Below, one piece after another: positions 18,101 to 30,526 of a stretch of 64,000 nucleotides of DNA (position 1 is its first letter; every line of letters starts with the position of its first letter). The stretch covers positions 124,001 to 188,000 of the forward strand of contig NZ_JACHBW010000012.1 of NCBI RefSeq assembly GCF_014200455.1, written 5' to 3'. Source of the DNA: Paraburkholderia bannensis. GTDB lineage: Bacteria > Pseudomonadota > Gammaproteobacteria > Burkholderiales > Burkholderiaceae. The translations under genes were made by a program, and so were the position numbers. The notes beneath the pieces are model-generated. The model searched no databases. It was not told the origin of the DNA and saw nothing but the letters and a program-made list of their open reading frames with translations.

Positions 18101-18722
18101 AACGCTCGCGGGCGACGCAGGCGTCGCGCCGCTGCCGGTGATCGTCTACACGGGCCGCATGCTCTCCGACGACGACGAACAACGCCTGCGCCGCTACTCG
18201 AAATCGATCATCATCAAGGGCGCGCGCTCGCCTGAACGTCTGCTCGACGAAGTCACGCTGTTCCTGCATAGCGTGGAATCGTCGCTTGCGCCCGAGCAGC
18301 AGCGCATGCTGCGCGCGGTGCGTCAGCGCGACGATACCTTCGAAGGCAAGACGATCCTGCTGGCCGAAGACGACGTGCGCAACATCTTCGCGCTCTCGCA
18401 TGTGATCGAGCCGCTCGGCGCGAAGCTGCTGATCGCGCGCAATGGCCGCGAGGCGCTCGAGATCCTGGGCAGCCAGGAGCGAGTGGATCTCGTGCTGATG
18501 GACGTGATGATGCCGGAGATGGACGGCCTCGCCGCCATGCGCGCGCTGCGCGGCGATGCGCGCTACACGCACGCCGCGCGTCTGCCGGTGATCGCGCTGA
18601 CCGCCAAGGCCATGGCCGACGACCGCCAGCGCTGCCTGGAAGCAGGCGCGGACGACTACGTTTCCAAACCCATCGACGTGGACAAGCTGGTGTCGCTGTG
18701 CCGCGTCTGGCTGCGCAAGTAA
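15102..18722 (+). CDS. Hybrid histidine kinase, CHASE3-GAF-HisKA-HATPase with three receiver domains
   Basis: 1206 residues. Membrane helix 1 is at about 20-42, a CHASE3-like periplasmic domain with EIS-type motif ESSLRGFLLNGDEHAL to about 180, and helix 2 at about 185-205. A GAF domain (~240-395) and a coiled coil (~395-485) follow. HisKA has the phospho-His in SHELRTPLNSS (~496); the ATPase domain has DTGIGIPEDK and GGSGLGLSIS. Three receivers start near 816 (VIEDD), 939 (VIEDDYAMRES) and 1084 (LLAEDDVRN). It heads a cluster with cheR, cheB and a receiver-kinase, suggesting a phosphorelay adjusted by methylation or by scaffold contacts. The stimulus is unknown. Confidence 0.92.
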   Translation: MPAMNAIDPLRFKRIIQRNVALPLIAGIATAVAFVALIAYLVSTMSWAEHSERVIGDTYELLRVQADRESSLRGFLLNGDEHALAPFEVGRPRFAAQLDSLSGLVADNPPQVERLKRILALAQQWDKSASDAVRLRRSHDLVLATVQSDNGQANSDSMRREFADFLSEEFRLRQERTSAARNLTYLTVAVFLALTVLLNGLLAWLGRRELTALSATYDSALRGQAEQAEALAEQVWFRSGQRLLAESGMGKEALADVGGAMLDCLAGYLSASVATLYVRDGHDASLRRVATFGFGEESGYNVPMLQSGQTLVGQAAASRRVIELREAPAGYLKVESGLGSAVPTSLLIAPIDATGQINGVVELAFMRALLPRDSEFLTRVAGTMGDLVQAAISRERLQAAYADAQQLNHELQVQQEELRVANEGLEERGRALMDSQARLEAQQVELEQTNVQLEEYARRLETQKSELERAQSELTRNAERLAQSSRYKSEFLANMSHELRTPLNSSLILAKLLQQNRTGNLSEEQVRYAATIHASNTDLLSLINDILDLSKVEAGQVQLMLETVKLDDMISSLHETFAPLAREKGVTLSIDRLPGVADTLTTDGQRVLQILRNLLSNALKFTAKGEVSLSVSPVDAQVLRFDVRDTGIGIPEDKLEMIFEAFQQADGSTSREYGGSGLGLSISRELSRLLGGRIGVASEAGVGSVFTLWLPLDSTAAAKLAQAGDAAQAVVARPRTAPANAHNTVSVRAEVISEAAVAEATTTLNAAARAGQARTTQPGMGQPPMGQPMVAASAPAAHGVSPIADDRAQRHHGNRAILVIEDDLSFAEILRDLVHELQFDFLHAADAATGFAMVKDEAPVAVLLDVGLPDRSGLSVLEWLKSDPLTRHIPVHIVSATDHADKALHLGAIGYTLKPTARSTLEAAIRRLESRLEQRVKRVLVIEDDYAMRESIRALLVGDGVEIVAVGTLADAHAQIAQGAFDCIVTDLTLPDGTGYDLLETLAGDAGVAPLPVIVYTGRMLSDDDEQRLRRYSKSIIIKGARSPERLLDEVTLFLHSVESSLAPEQQRMLRAVRQRDDTFEGKTILLAEDDVRNIFALSHVIEPLGAKLLIARNGREALEILGSQERVDLVLMDVMMPEMDGLAAMRALRGDARYTHAARLPVIALTAKAMADDRQRCLEAGADDYVSKPIDVDKLVSLCRVWLRK

Positions 18723-18746
18723 ACACCGGTAAAACCCGGCAAGACC

Positions 18747-19622
18747 ATGACCGAACCGACTCACTCCACCCCAACGCATGCCAGCCCGCAGCAGGTCGGC
18801 CGGCCCGCGCTCAGTGTCTTCGACATCGAGTTGCGCCTGCTGCTCGAAGCGATCTACCAGCGCTATCAGCACGACTTCCGGCATTACTCGCTGCCCTCGC
18901 TGCGCCGCCGCCTCGAAGAAGCGCGCCGCGATTTCGGTGTGGCGTCGCTCAGCCAGTTGCAGGACCGCGTGCTGCGCAGCCCCGAGGACTTCTCGCGCCT
19001 GTTCGGCTACATGACGATTCAGGTGAGCGACATGTTCCGCGACCCGGAATACTTTCTCGCGCTGCGCCAGCACGTCTTGCCGGTGCTGCAAACCTATCCA
19101 TCGCTCAAGGTGTGGGTGGCGGGCTGCAGTTCGGGCGAGGAACTCTGGTCGCTCAAGATCCTGTTCGAAGAAGAGGGTCTCGCCGAGCGCACCATCTTCT
19201 ACGCCACCGATATCAGCCCGCAGGCGCTGGAGCGCGCGGAATCGGGCATCTATCCGGTGGACCGCTTCGCGGGCTTCAGCCAGAATTACCTGGCCGCGGG
19301 CGGGCGGCGCACGCTGTCCGACTACTATCACGCGGCCTATGGCGGCGCGCGGCTGTCGAGCACGCTCAAGGAGCGCGTGGTATTCGCCGATCACAGCCTC
19401 GCCACCGACGAAGTGTTCCTGGAAGCGCATCTGGTGTCGTGCCGCAACGTGCTGATCTATTTCGACCGCCCGTTGCAGGACCGCGCGATCGGCCTGTTCG
19501 AACGCGCGCTGGTGCGGCGCGGCTTTCTGGGTCTGGGCAGCAAGGAGAATCTGCGTTTCTCCAAACGCCACGAAGCCTTCGACGAGTTCCGCGCTGCCGA
19601 ACGCATTTACCAGAAGCGCTGA
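18747..19622 (+). CDS. cheR: CheR-type protein-glutamate methyltransferase
   Basis: 291 residues with the CheR N-terminal helical domain and an AdoMet-binding domain: VWVAGCSSGEELWSL (motif I), FYATDISPQALERA and VSCRNVLIYFDRPLQ. Such enzymes methylate glutamates of chemoreceptors. No receptor is encoded next to it; its partners here are a hybrid kinase 24 bases upstream and cheB four bases downstream. It may therefore serve a non-flagellar signalling system or act on receptors encoded elsewhere. Confidence 0.92.
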   Translation: MTEPTHSTPTHASPQQVGRPALSVFDIELRLLLEAIYQRYQHDFRHYSLPSLRRRLEEARRDFGVASLSQLQDRVLRSPEDFSRLFGYMTIQVSDMFRDPEYFLALRQHVLPVLQTYPSLKVWVAGCSSGEELWSLKILFEEEGLAERTIFYATDISPQALERAESGIYPVDRFAGFSQNYLAAGGRRTLSDYYHAAYGGARLSSTLKERVVFADHSLATDEVFLEAHLVSCRNVLIYFDRPLQDRAIGLFERALVRRGFLGLGSKENLRFSKRHEAFDEFRAAERIYQKR

Positions 19623-19626
19623 AGCC

Positions 19627-20283
19627 ATGTCCACCGCTCGACCCACACCCGAATCCGCACACGGCCCCGCCAGCAACGACGCGCCCGCGCCGCAGCGCGC
19701 CGTCGCGGGCCCGTTCGACGCCGTCGTGATCGGCGCGTCGGCGGGCGGCGTGGACGTGCTCGGCCAGATCCTGCCGATGCTGCCCGCGCACTTCGGCGCG
19801 GCCGTGCTGATCGTGCTGCATCTGCCGCCCGCCACGCCCAGCTTCCTCGTGAGCGCGCTATCCTCGCGCTGCGCGCTGCCGGTAGCGGAACCCGACGCGG
19901 GCGAGCCGATATGCGGCGGGCGCGTCTATGTCGCGCCGCCCGACTACCACATGCTGGTGGACACCGATGCGCGCGTGGCGCTGTCGATCGGCGGCCCGGT
20001 GCGTTACTCGCGCCCCTCGATCGACGTGCTGATGGAATCGGCCGCCGACGTCTACGGCCCGCGCCTGCTGGGCGTGCTGCTCTCTGGCGCCAACGACGAC
20101 GGCGCACGCGGACTCGCCGCGATTCGCGCCGCGGGCGGCACCACCTGGGCGCAGACGCCCGCCACGGCCGCCGCGCCGCAGATGCCGGAAGCGGCCATCG
20201 CGCTAGGCGCCGTCACCGCAACCCTGACACCCGCCATGCTCGGCGCGCGGCTTGCCGCGTGGCCGGAGATGAAACTGGCTTGA
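19627..20283 (+). CDS. cheB: CheB-type methylesterase without receiver domain
   Basis: 218 residues consisting of the catalytic domain only. The Ser of VIGASAGG, the His of VLHLPPATPSF and the Asp of SGANDDGARG form the expected catalytic triad, and GRVYVAPPDYHMLV is conserved in the family. The usual N-terminal receiver is missing, so control must come from another protein, for instance the receivers of the flanking kinases. It removes methyl groups from receptor glutamates or deamidates glutamines. Tightly linked to cheR. Confidence 0.92.
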   Translation: MSTARPTPESAHGPASNDAPAPQRAVAGPFDAVVIGASAGGVDVLGQILPMLPAHFGAAVLIVLHLPPATPSFLVSALSSRCALPVAEPDAGEPICGGRVYVAPPDYHMLVDTDARVALSIGGPVRYSRPSIDVLMESAADVYGPRLLGVLLSGANDDGARGLAAIRAAGGTTWAQTPATAAAPQMPEAAIALGAVTATLTPAMLGARLAAWPEMKLA

Positions 20284-20297
20284 CCCGGACAAACCGC

Positions 20298-21440
20298 ATG
20301 AACCTGCCCACCGTCAATGTGCTGATCGTCGACGACATCGAGCACAACCTCACCGCGCTATCGGCCCTGCTGGCGCGGCCAGAAGTGCGGCTGCTCGTGG
20401 CCCGCTCGGGTGTCGAGGCGCTTGAACATCTGCTTGAACACGACGTCGCCGTTGCCATTCTCGACGTCAACATGCCAGGCATGAGCGGCTTCGAGCTGGC
20501 CTCGCTGATCCGCGGCAGCCCGCGCACCGCGCATGTGCCGATCATCTTTCTCACCGCCACCTCGCAAGATGCGCTGAGCACCTTCCAGGGCTACGAGGCG
20601 GGCGCGGTCGACTTCCTCTACAAGCCGATCGAGCCGCGCATCGTGCAGTCGAAGGTGGGCATTTTCGTGCAGCTCGAACTGCAGAAGCGCCAGCTCGCCG
20701 AACAGCTCGCGGCCACGCGCCAGATGCTCGAAGCCAACGAAATGCTGATGGCGGTGCTCAGCCACGATCTGCGCACGCCGCTCTCGGCGGTGATGAGTTC
20801 GGCGGAATATCTGATGCGCGCATCCACCGACGAAAAGACCATCGCCGTGGGACGGCGCATCGAGCATTGCGGACGGCGCATGTCGCGCATGGTCGAGCAA
20901 TTGCTCAATCTTGCGCGTCTGCAAGGCGGGCGCTTGCCGCTGCGGCGCTCGAACGTGCAACTCGACGCGCTGTGCCTGGCCGTGATCGAAGAATTCGCGC
21001 CGAATACGGCGGCGGTTTCCGATGGCCGCGTGCGGTTCGAAGCGCAAGGCGATCTGGCCGGCCAGTGGGATTCGGACCTGATCGCCCAGGCCGTGTCCAA
21101 TCTGGTCTTCAACGCGCTCACACATGGCGAAGCCGATGCGCCGGTGCGTGTGCTGGCGAGCGGCGATTCGCCGTCCGAAGTGCTGGTGACGGTCGCCAAT
21201 CGCGGCGCGATTCCCGCCGACGTCATGCCGCTGTTGTTCGGCGCATTCAGCACCGCGACGCGCGCCGAACGCCAGGGTTCGGGCCTTGGCCTCGGCCTGC
21301 ATATCGTGCGGCTGATCGCGCGCACGCATGGCGGCGATGTGAGCGTGCTGTCGAACGAGGCCGAAGGCACCGTATTCACCATCCGGTTACCGCGCACGCC
21401 GCAACAAGGCGCGCAGCCGGGCGAGCTTGCGGTGATCTGA
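20298..21440 (+). CDS. Receiver-histidine kinase protein
   Basis: 380 residues. An N-terminal receiver (VLIVDDIEHN; phospho-Asp in AILDVNMPGMSG; Lys in LYKPIEP) ends near 125. A coiled-coil linker follows, then HisKA with LSHDLRTPLSAV (His about 156) and an ATPase domain with SGLGLGLHIV. No membrane segment. ATG at 20298 starts MNLPTVNVLIVDD. It closes the hybrid kinase-cheR-cheB unit and could take phosphate from the upstream kinase and control its own kinase module. Confidence 0.9.
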   Translation: MNLPTVNVLIVDDIEHNLTALSALLARPEVRLLVARSGVEALEHLLEHDVAVAILDVNMPGMSGFELASLIRGSPRTAHVPIIFLTATSQDALSTFQGYEAGAVDFLYKPIEPRIVQSKVGIFVQLELQKRQLAEQLAATRQMLEANEMLMAVLSHDLRTPLSAVMSSAEYLMRASTDEKTIAVGRRIEHCGRRMSRMVEQLLNLARLQGGRLPLRRSNVQLDALCLAVIEEFAPNTAAVSDGRVRFEAQGDLAGQWDSDLIAQAVSNLVFNALTHGEADAPVRVLASGDSPSEVLVTVANRGAIPADVMPLLFGAFSTATRAERQGSGLGLGLHIVRLIARTHGGDVSVLSNEAEGTVFTIRLPRTPQQGAQPGELAVI

Positions 21441-21917
21441 AGCGCACGCGAGGAGCGCGCGCCACGACGTGCCCCTCGCGCTCCTCTCGCGTGCCTGATA
21501 AGCGCCTTATCTGCGCCTCATGTGCGCGCCGGGCCACGTCGCCATAGCGCATCAATTCCGGGGCCATCGCTTCCCTGGCGTTTTCCCCAACGCGTTCGTG
21601 GCGTCCGATACTTGTTTGTGAATAGATCGCAGAACGCATCGCGTCTGCATCCGTCAGGTTGTTTCGTCATCGATTTCATCTGGCCTTCATGCGGCTTGAC
21701 TGCACCGCCCCCATCACTGCCTGCCATGCTTCGTCATCCCGATCATGTCTGGCAGCGCACACATTCCGGTAGCGCGATGCGAATCACTGACTACAATGAT
21801 CTGGTGCATCCAACGCGCGCAACGCAGCCATCACTAGAACGCCTTGCACGGTAGGTCTGTTCAGACGTAATCATCGGTCGTGTGACGTTTCGATTCCTTC
21901 TTTACGGAGGCATGCCC
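21441..21917. other. Intergenic stretch with two hairpins
   Basis: About 480 bases between the receiver-kinase and the secreted-protein gene. Apart from the two hairpins near its left end I see no coding sequence with a ribosome binding site or recognisable product. Base composition drops slightly towards the right, where the promoter of the next gene should lie. Confidence 0.4.
21444..21494 (+). terminator. Stem-loop after the signalling operon
   Basis: GCACGCGAGGAGCGCG can pair with CGCGCTCCTCTCGCGTGC with a two-base bulge, beginning just after the stop codon at 21440. A second small hairpin, GATAAG/CTTATC with a CGC loop, follows at 21497-21511. Neither has a T run. Confidence 0.55.
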
Positions 21918-22451
21918 ATGACGTGCCTGAACGAAAGGCTGGTGGGCGCCGTCTTGCTCATGCTTGGCGGTGCTGCGTTCGCGGGCAGCCCGGCGAACGA
22001 TTTGCCCGAAGCGATGACGGTCGCGAACATCGCGCCGTTGCCGGTGGAGGTGGTGGCGCCCGCGCCCGAACCGCAGGCCTACCTGTTCCACTACGAGATG
22101 GAACAACAGGCCAGCCAGCCCAAAGCCTTCTTCGCGCAGATGGACCAGTTCTACAGCGCCCAGCTTGGCCACACCTATACCTTCGTCAAGAAGCCTGCCG
22201 CGGCCTCTGACACAAGCGCGTCCGCGCTCGCCAGCGCCAGCCCCTCCGCGCAATTCCTCGAAACCGGCCCGTCCACCGCGCCGCAAATCTCCATCGTCCA
22301 GTTGCCTTCATCGAACACGGCGCTTGGCGCTGCGCCGCAGCGCAGGCTGTCGCTGACCGTCGACGACTGGGTCTTCTCCGGCACGGCGCGCGTGGCCGTG
22401 CTGCACTCGCACGATTCCGGCGCGACCCTCACGGTGCGGCACGGCTTCTGA
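21918..22451 (+). CDS. Hypothetical secreted protein
   Basis: 177 residues from the ATG at 21918, which lies seven bases after GGAGG; an ATG six bases earlier is too close to that site. The N-terminus is a signal peptide (VGAVLLMLGGAAFAG). The mature part has a proline-rich start, a charged middle (FHYEMEQQASQPKAFFAQMD), an Ala/Ser-rich linker, and a C-terminal beta-like section ending LHSHDSGATLTVRHGF. No family recognised. It may be periplasmic or exported. Confidence 0.75.
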   Translation: MTCLNERLVGAVLLMLGGAAFAGSPANDLPEAMTVANIAPLPVEVVAPAPEPQAYLFHYEMEQQASQPKAFFAQMDQFYSAQLGHTYTFVKKPAAASDTSASALASASPSAQFLETGPSTAPQISIVQLPSSNTALGAAPQRRLSLTVDDWVFSGTARVAVLHSHDSGATLTVRHGF

Positions 22452-22531
22452 CGCTGGCCGCAAGGCTGCCCCGTGCTGGCTGGCGGGAGCGAGCTTTGCT
22501 ACCGGGTTCTTGAAAACCGCGAGAACCCTCG

Positions 22532-26464
<3,933 letters not shown>

Positions 26465-26624
26465 CCCTGCGACGTGGCGCACCCATACCGGCAAGTTAGC
26501 GCGATCGTTCTATGCGCCTGCCGGGCGTGTGCCGTACCGTGCAAGTCATCCCCGCGCGCGCAGTCAGGGTCGCCCCAATGTCATCCCCCGCGCCGCGCGG
26601 CCCCGATGACACCTGGAGACTTGC

Positions 26625-27524
26625 ATGTCCGCGTCTGTCCCTGCTGCTACGCCCGTTAGTCCGCACGGTTATGCCCTCACTCTTTCCTGCCCGAGCGCGG
26701 CCGGTCAGGTGGCCGCCGTGGCTGCCTTTCTCGACCGCCATCGCTGCTATATCGACGAACTGACCGTTTTCGACGACGCCGAAGGAACGCGCTTTTTCCT
26801 GCGCTGCGTCTTCCACGAAGTCACGCAGGACGGCGCGCAAGCGTCATGGGATATCGCTGCATTGCGCGACGATTTCGCGCCTATCGGACGCGCGCACGGC
26901 ATGGACTGGGCGATCCACGATCTGCGTCGGCGGCCCAAGGTGCTGATCCTCGTTTCGAAGCTCGAACACTGCCTGAACGATCTGCTGTTTCGCTGGCGCG
27001 TGGGTGAGCTGGGGATGGAGATTGCGGGCATCGCCTCGAATCATCCGGACTTCGAAACTATTGCGCAGCAGCATCGGCTGCCGTTTCATCATCTGCCCGT
27101 GACCGCGCAAACGCGCGAGCAGCAGGAAGCGAGGTTGCTGGATCTGGTCGACACGAGCGGCGCGGAACTGGTCGTGCTCGCGCGCTATATGCAGATTTTG
27201 TCGGACGCCACCAGCGCGAAGCTCGCGGGCCGCGCGATCAATATCCACCACTCGTTCCTGCCCGGCTTCAAGGGCGCGCGGCCTTATCACCAGGCGCATG
27301 CTCGCGGCGTGAAGCTGATAGGCGCGACCGCGCATTTCGTGACCGCCGATCTCGACGAAGGCCCGATCATCGAGCAGGAAGTTCAACGCGTCGATCACTC
27401 GTATGGGCCGCAGCGGCTGCTCGCGGTCGGGCGCGATCTGGAATGCGTGACGCTCGCGCGGGCGCTCAAGGCCGTGCTGGAGCATCGCGTGTTTATCAAC
27501 GGGGCGCGGACGGTGGTGCTGTGA
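26625..27524 (+). CDS. purU: Formyltetrahydrofolate deformylase PurU
   Basis: 299 residues. An N-terminal ACT domain (YALTLSCPSAAGQVAAVAAF) is followed by the formyltransferase fold with ARYMQILSD, INIHHSFLPGFKGARPYHQA and IGATAHFVTADLDEGPII, including the catalytic Asn-His-Asp set. It hydrolyses 10-formyl-THF to formate and THF, balancing one-carbon pools. The start has TGGAGA about 8 bases upstream. In pseudomonads a purU copy can be linked to methyl-amine catabolism; here it is far from the betaine genes and stands alone. Confidence 0.95.
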   Translation: MSASVPAATPVSPHGYALTLSCPSAAGQVAAVAAFLDRHRCYIDELTVFDDAEGTRFFLRCVFHEVTQDGAQASWDIAALRDDFAPIGRAHGMDWAIHDLRRRPKVLILVSKLEHCLNDLLFRWRVGELGMEIAGIASNHPDFETIAQQHRLPFHHLPVTAQTREQQEARLLDLVDTSGAELVVLARYMQILSDATSAKLAGRAINIHHSFLPGFKGARPYHQAHARGVKLIGATAHFVTADLDEGPIIEQEVQRVDHSYGPQRLLAVGRDLECVTLARALKAVLEHRVFINGARTVVL

Positions 27525-27581
27525 GCGCCATGAACTGATACTCCGTCGGCAAGTCCCGCTCACAGAACAGATTCGCGACCC

Positions 27582-28133
27582 TCACGGTGCGGGCCGCGTC
27601 TTTTGTGTGTCGCCCGCGACAACGAGATCGTTGCCGACAAGTTCGAGCTTCAGCGGGTCATCCGCCGACAGGCTTTTCTTCGGGAACACACGCCGCCAGG
27701 TGGTGCCGCCAGCCGGATCGCGGAAAAAAGCCACCACCGCGACATACTGCGTATCGGCCTTCATCGGCTGCGTCACATTCACCGCGCCACCCGGCGTCAC
27801 GATGACGCTGGCCATGTCCTGAAGATCGTGGCCAAGCACCGTTCGATCGTTGTCCAGAAGATCGTAGTACGACGCAGCATCCAGGCTCTTCCAGTCCCTG
27901 AGCTGGTAGATCCTTACGGCAACCGAAAACGGCTGGGTTCCCGAGGTATTGTTTAGCGCCGAGCGCGCGTTCAAGTCGATATTGAGCGTCTTGACCGATT
28001 TGTGGAACACCGCGTTGTACGCGCTCGCGGTGCCGTCCGAAACGGATTGCCACGCGCCGCACGCCGACAGGAAAAGACACAGGCCCGTTATGGCCATTAC
28101 GGGAAAGATCCGCACGTTTGCTCCGTGAATCAT
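27582..28133 (-). CDS. tssJ: Type VI secretion outer-membrane lipoprotein TssJ
   Basis: 183 residues from 28133. A lipoprotein signal peptide with lipobox LSAC (Cys near residue 25) is followed by the TssJ transthyretin-like fold: LNIDLNARSALNNTS, FSVAVRIYQLRDWKSLDAAS, LDNDRTVLGHDL and YVAVVAFFRDP. TssJ anchors TssM to the outer membrane. An upstream ATG at 28151 is possible; neither start shows a strong ribosome binding site. Unlike in most clusters, it comes last, behind an effector gene. Confidence 0.9.
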   Translation of the reverse strand: MIHGANVRIFPVMAITGLCLFLSACGAWQSVSDGTASAYNAVFHKSVKTLNIDLNARSALNNTSGTQPFSVAVRIYQLRDWKSLDAASYYDLLDNDRTVLGHDLQDMASVIVTPGGAVNVTQPMKADTQYVAVVAFFRDPAGGTTWRRVFPKKSLSADDPLKLELVGNDLVVAGDTQKTRPAP

Positions 28134-28194
28134 GAATTCAGTGAGTCGCAATGGAATGGCTATCCAACATGTCCGCAGTAAAGACGAATGCCTT

Positions 28195-30039
28195 TCACAC
28201 GGTGGACTCTTTCCCAGCTCCGGCCAGCGCGTCTTTCGCGACGTCGATGGTCAAAGGCGCCGTACCGTCGTGCGAAGCAGATGCGACAGTCTGCTCGTGG
28301 TTATTCCGATACACATTCCGATAACGCAGATAACCACCGGTGATGTCTTGCGGCTCCATATTCGTTGGGAGACGGAATCCAGCTCGGGAGTCGTGCAAAT
28401 AGTGGTTGAAAAAATTCTCAACTCCTTTTGGTACATCAGTATTTTCAGTAACAGCCGAGAAGAGTTCGCGAACCTCACCACTTGTCGGACGATGTTCCCA
28501 TGCGAACTTTGCTGCCTTAGCGGGTACGAGAATACCAAGCGTGGCTTCAGCTCCTAGGGTTCTAAGCGGCGATTGCAAGCTGGTGCGAATGGCACTTACC
28601 TGCTCGACCAGACTATCCTGCGCCTCTTTCAATTGGTCCCTCTCCGGGCCTTCTGCTGAAATAAAAAACTCCCGGTATTGTAGATCTACTTTTGTCGGCA
28701 ACGCTTTGCGCCACTGCAGGTATTGACGCGTGTGCTGATGAATCATGTTCATTACGCCGCCTTGACCTGATGCGTTCGAGGCGATGTGACAATCTTTCCA
28801 GTACGCCTTATAATCTGAGAGCAACCTAGCTGGAATCTCGAATGCGTCCTTCTGCGCAGGACTGTTGTTAATTTCGTCGCGAGACAACAGCGGGACCCCC
28901 GCCTTGACGGCCTCGTAATACATGTCATTCAACGGAATCTGGGACATTTGTCCGGATTTTCCCTGTTCCGTTGGAAGGTATCCACCGCCCACATCTGAAT
29001 GCATCCCAGGATATGCCACCTGGTGTACGTTGTCCGCCATTTCGAGAGGAAAGCATGCTCTCTGCTCGTGCAATGCAACGAAGTGGAAGCACTTTTCCAC
29101 TATTGAAGGAATAGATTGTGTGCCGTCGGCCCAAGCCATATGGCCATTAACACCAGGTATCATGTTCGGGACACCAACTGACGCAACAGTATCGAAGAGA
29201 CCCATGAAATAAAAGCGCAGCGGAACTCCCGCCAGTGTGTAGTACCCACCGTCGTCCTGCTTGAGCAGTTCGTTCAACCAGTTCGAAAAAGCGCGAGCTT
29301 CCGCCGATCCACGTGAGAAACCGAATACCGCGACGTTAACCGATGTGACTCTGCGTTTGCATTTGTTGCTTTTCAATACAGCCACCAGTTTTTCCTCCCA
29401 TTGACGCAGGGCTGCAATACGGCGTTGCTTTTCCACTGCCATGTCCGCGAGCATTTTCCCTAATTCGGCCCCGAGGGCGATCATAATGGAAGGGGGGTCG
29501 CCCAGCCCCATCAGTCCTCTCGGATCCAAATTCGTGCTGGAGCTGATGGAGTTGACGAGTTGCTTGGCGTTATCATCGGTGAGCAGCACGTGGCCGTCAG
29601 TGGCATACGCATGTATGGAATTGAAGATTTGCGAAATTCCCCAATTAATCCGATCTGCCCCCATGTAGCCCGCACCCTTGCCAAGCGTGTTCCCGCTTTG
29701 GTTGTAGTCACCAATCTTTTTAAACGGAGTGCCCACACCAGGAATATAGAAAGAGAAGAATCCTTCATCAGATTTGTCGATTCGTGCATTGTAGAGTCGA
29801 GCAACATTGCTGTGCTTGTGGCGCGCCTGCTGATTCCCGGTAGTTTTCGGCTCAATCCATTCTTGATTGTTACCTGTACCATCGAAAAATACGGTGGCGT
29901 AAACTTGACCTTGACAATGTCCCGCCTCCTGCTTGTGTATGCAATCCATCGCGGCAGATCTTTGCGCCAAATCGCGTGGCGAAAGTTTGCGATAGCCATC
30001 GTCCGGGAGTGGCTCTGGAATTGTGAGCGTGTAAGACAT
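28195..30039 (-). CDS. DUF2235 alpha/beta hydrolase, Tle1-type T6SS phospholipase effector (copy A)
   Basis: 614 residues. The DUF2235 start VFFDGTGNN is near residue 50. The nucleophile elbow GFSRG places Ser near 241, with Asp in FDTVASVG (~281) and His in GMHSDVGGGY (~346), the spacing expected for the Tle1 phospholipase triad. The N-terminus (EPLPDDGYRKLSP) is shared with the second copy at 38588. Tle1 effectors are delivered by VgrG into the target periplasm and degrade membrane phospholipids. The gene follows its DUF3304 immunity gene by 20 bases and precedes tssJ. Base composition is lower in GC than the neighbouring core genes, as often seen for acquired effectors. Confidence 0.88.
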   Translation of the reverse strand: MSYTLTIPEPLPDDGYRKLSPRDLAQRSAAMDCIHKQEAGHCQGQVYATVFFDGTGNNQEWIEPKTTGNQQARHKHSNVARLYNARIDKSDEGFFSFYIPGVGTPFKKIGDYNQSGNTLGKGAGYMGADRINWGISQIFNSIHAYATDGHVLLTDDNAKQLVNSISSSTNLDPRGLMGLGDPPSIMIALGAELGKMLADMAVEKQRRIAALRQWEEKLVAVLKSNKCKRRVTSVNVAVFGFSRGSAEARAFSNWLNELLKQDDGGYYTLAGVPLRFYFMGLFDTVASVGVPNMIPGVNGHMAWADGTQSIPSIVEKCFHFVALHEQRACFPLEMADNVHQVAYPGMHSDVGGGYLPTEQGKSGQMSQIPLNDMYYEAVKAGVPLLSRDEINNSPAQKDAFEIPARLLSDYKAYWKDCHIASNASGQGGVMNMIHQHTRQYLQWRKALPTKVDLQYREFFISAEGPERDQLKEAQDSLVEQVSAIRTSLQSPLRTLGAEATLGILVPAKAAKFAWEHRPTSGEVRELFSAVTENTDVPKGVENFFNHYLHDSRAGFRLPTNMEPQDITGGYLRYRNVYRNNHEQTVASASHDGTAPLTIDVAKDALAGAGKESTV

Positions 30040-30059
30040 TATTATCGTCCTTTTTGCTT

Positions 30060-30506
30060 CTACATTCTGGCTTCATCGCCTTTCAGCGGGTAGTCAGGGT
30101 TGGTTATATAAACGAGGTCTGTGACAAAAACCTTGATTTCGCCATTGCGCAGAAAGTGAACTGCAAATACACCCGTGTCTTTAGGTCCGAATGGCGGGAC
30201 AGTTACAGCACGACTTTGAGAGTTTTTGTTGTATTCATCGGTCCATCTCACCGAGACAGTCATACCGGAGGCGTATTTCGCAGGCAAGGATACGCAGCAG
30301 GTGAATCCTCCGCCTCCCTCGTGTTTGCCGAGATAGGAGCCAGCTTCTCCGTTAACCGAAAATCCGCCAATATCGTGATCGGTATGGTTGTAGCCCACGA
30401 CGTCAAGTCCCATGGTGTCATCGGCTGCTGCATTGCGATGGACAAGCAACGCACTCGATAAGGCGAGAACTGCAAAAAATGCGAGAATTTTTATCAAACG
30501 ATACAT
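30060..30506 (-). CDS. DUF3304 protein, probable periplasmic immunity protein to copy A lipase
   Basis: 148 residues from an ATG with AAGGAT about 7 bases upstream. The N-terminus is a signal peptide or anchor (ILAFFAVLALSSALL) lacking a lipobox cysteine. The mature part starts MGLDVVGYNHTDHDIGGFSVNG and contains CCVSLPAKY and VSVRWTDEY, which match the DUF3304 family found beside Tle1 lipases. It would neutralise the lipase in the producer's own periplasm. It is homologous to the protein at 40331, which is a lipoprotein instead. Confidence 0.82.
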   Translation of the reverse strand: MYRLIKILAFFAVLALSSALLVHRNAAADDTMGLDVVGYNHTDHDIGGFSVNGEAGSYLGKHEGGGGFTCCVSLPAKYASGMTVSVRWTDEYNKNSQSRAVTVPPFGPKDTGVFAVHFLRNGEIKVFVTDLVYITNPDYPLKGDEARM

Positions 30507-30526
30507 TTTGGTATCCTTTTCAATCT

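Noticed and set aside
16395..19835. 1146-codon reading frame on the minus strand
   Set aside because: It runs antisense to the hybrid kinase, cheR and cheB, whose domains are unmistakable. The His/Arg/Val/Ala-rich composition is that of a high-GC shadow frame.
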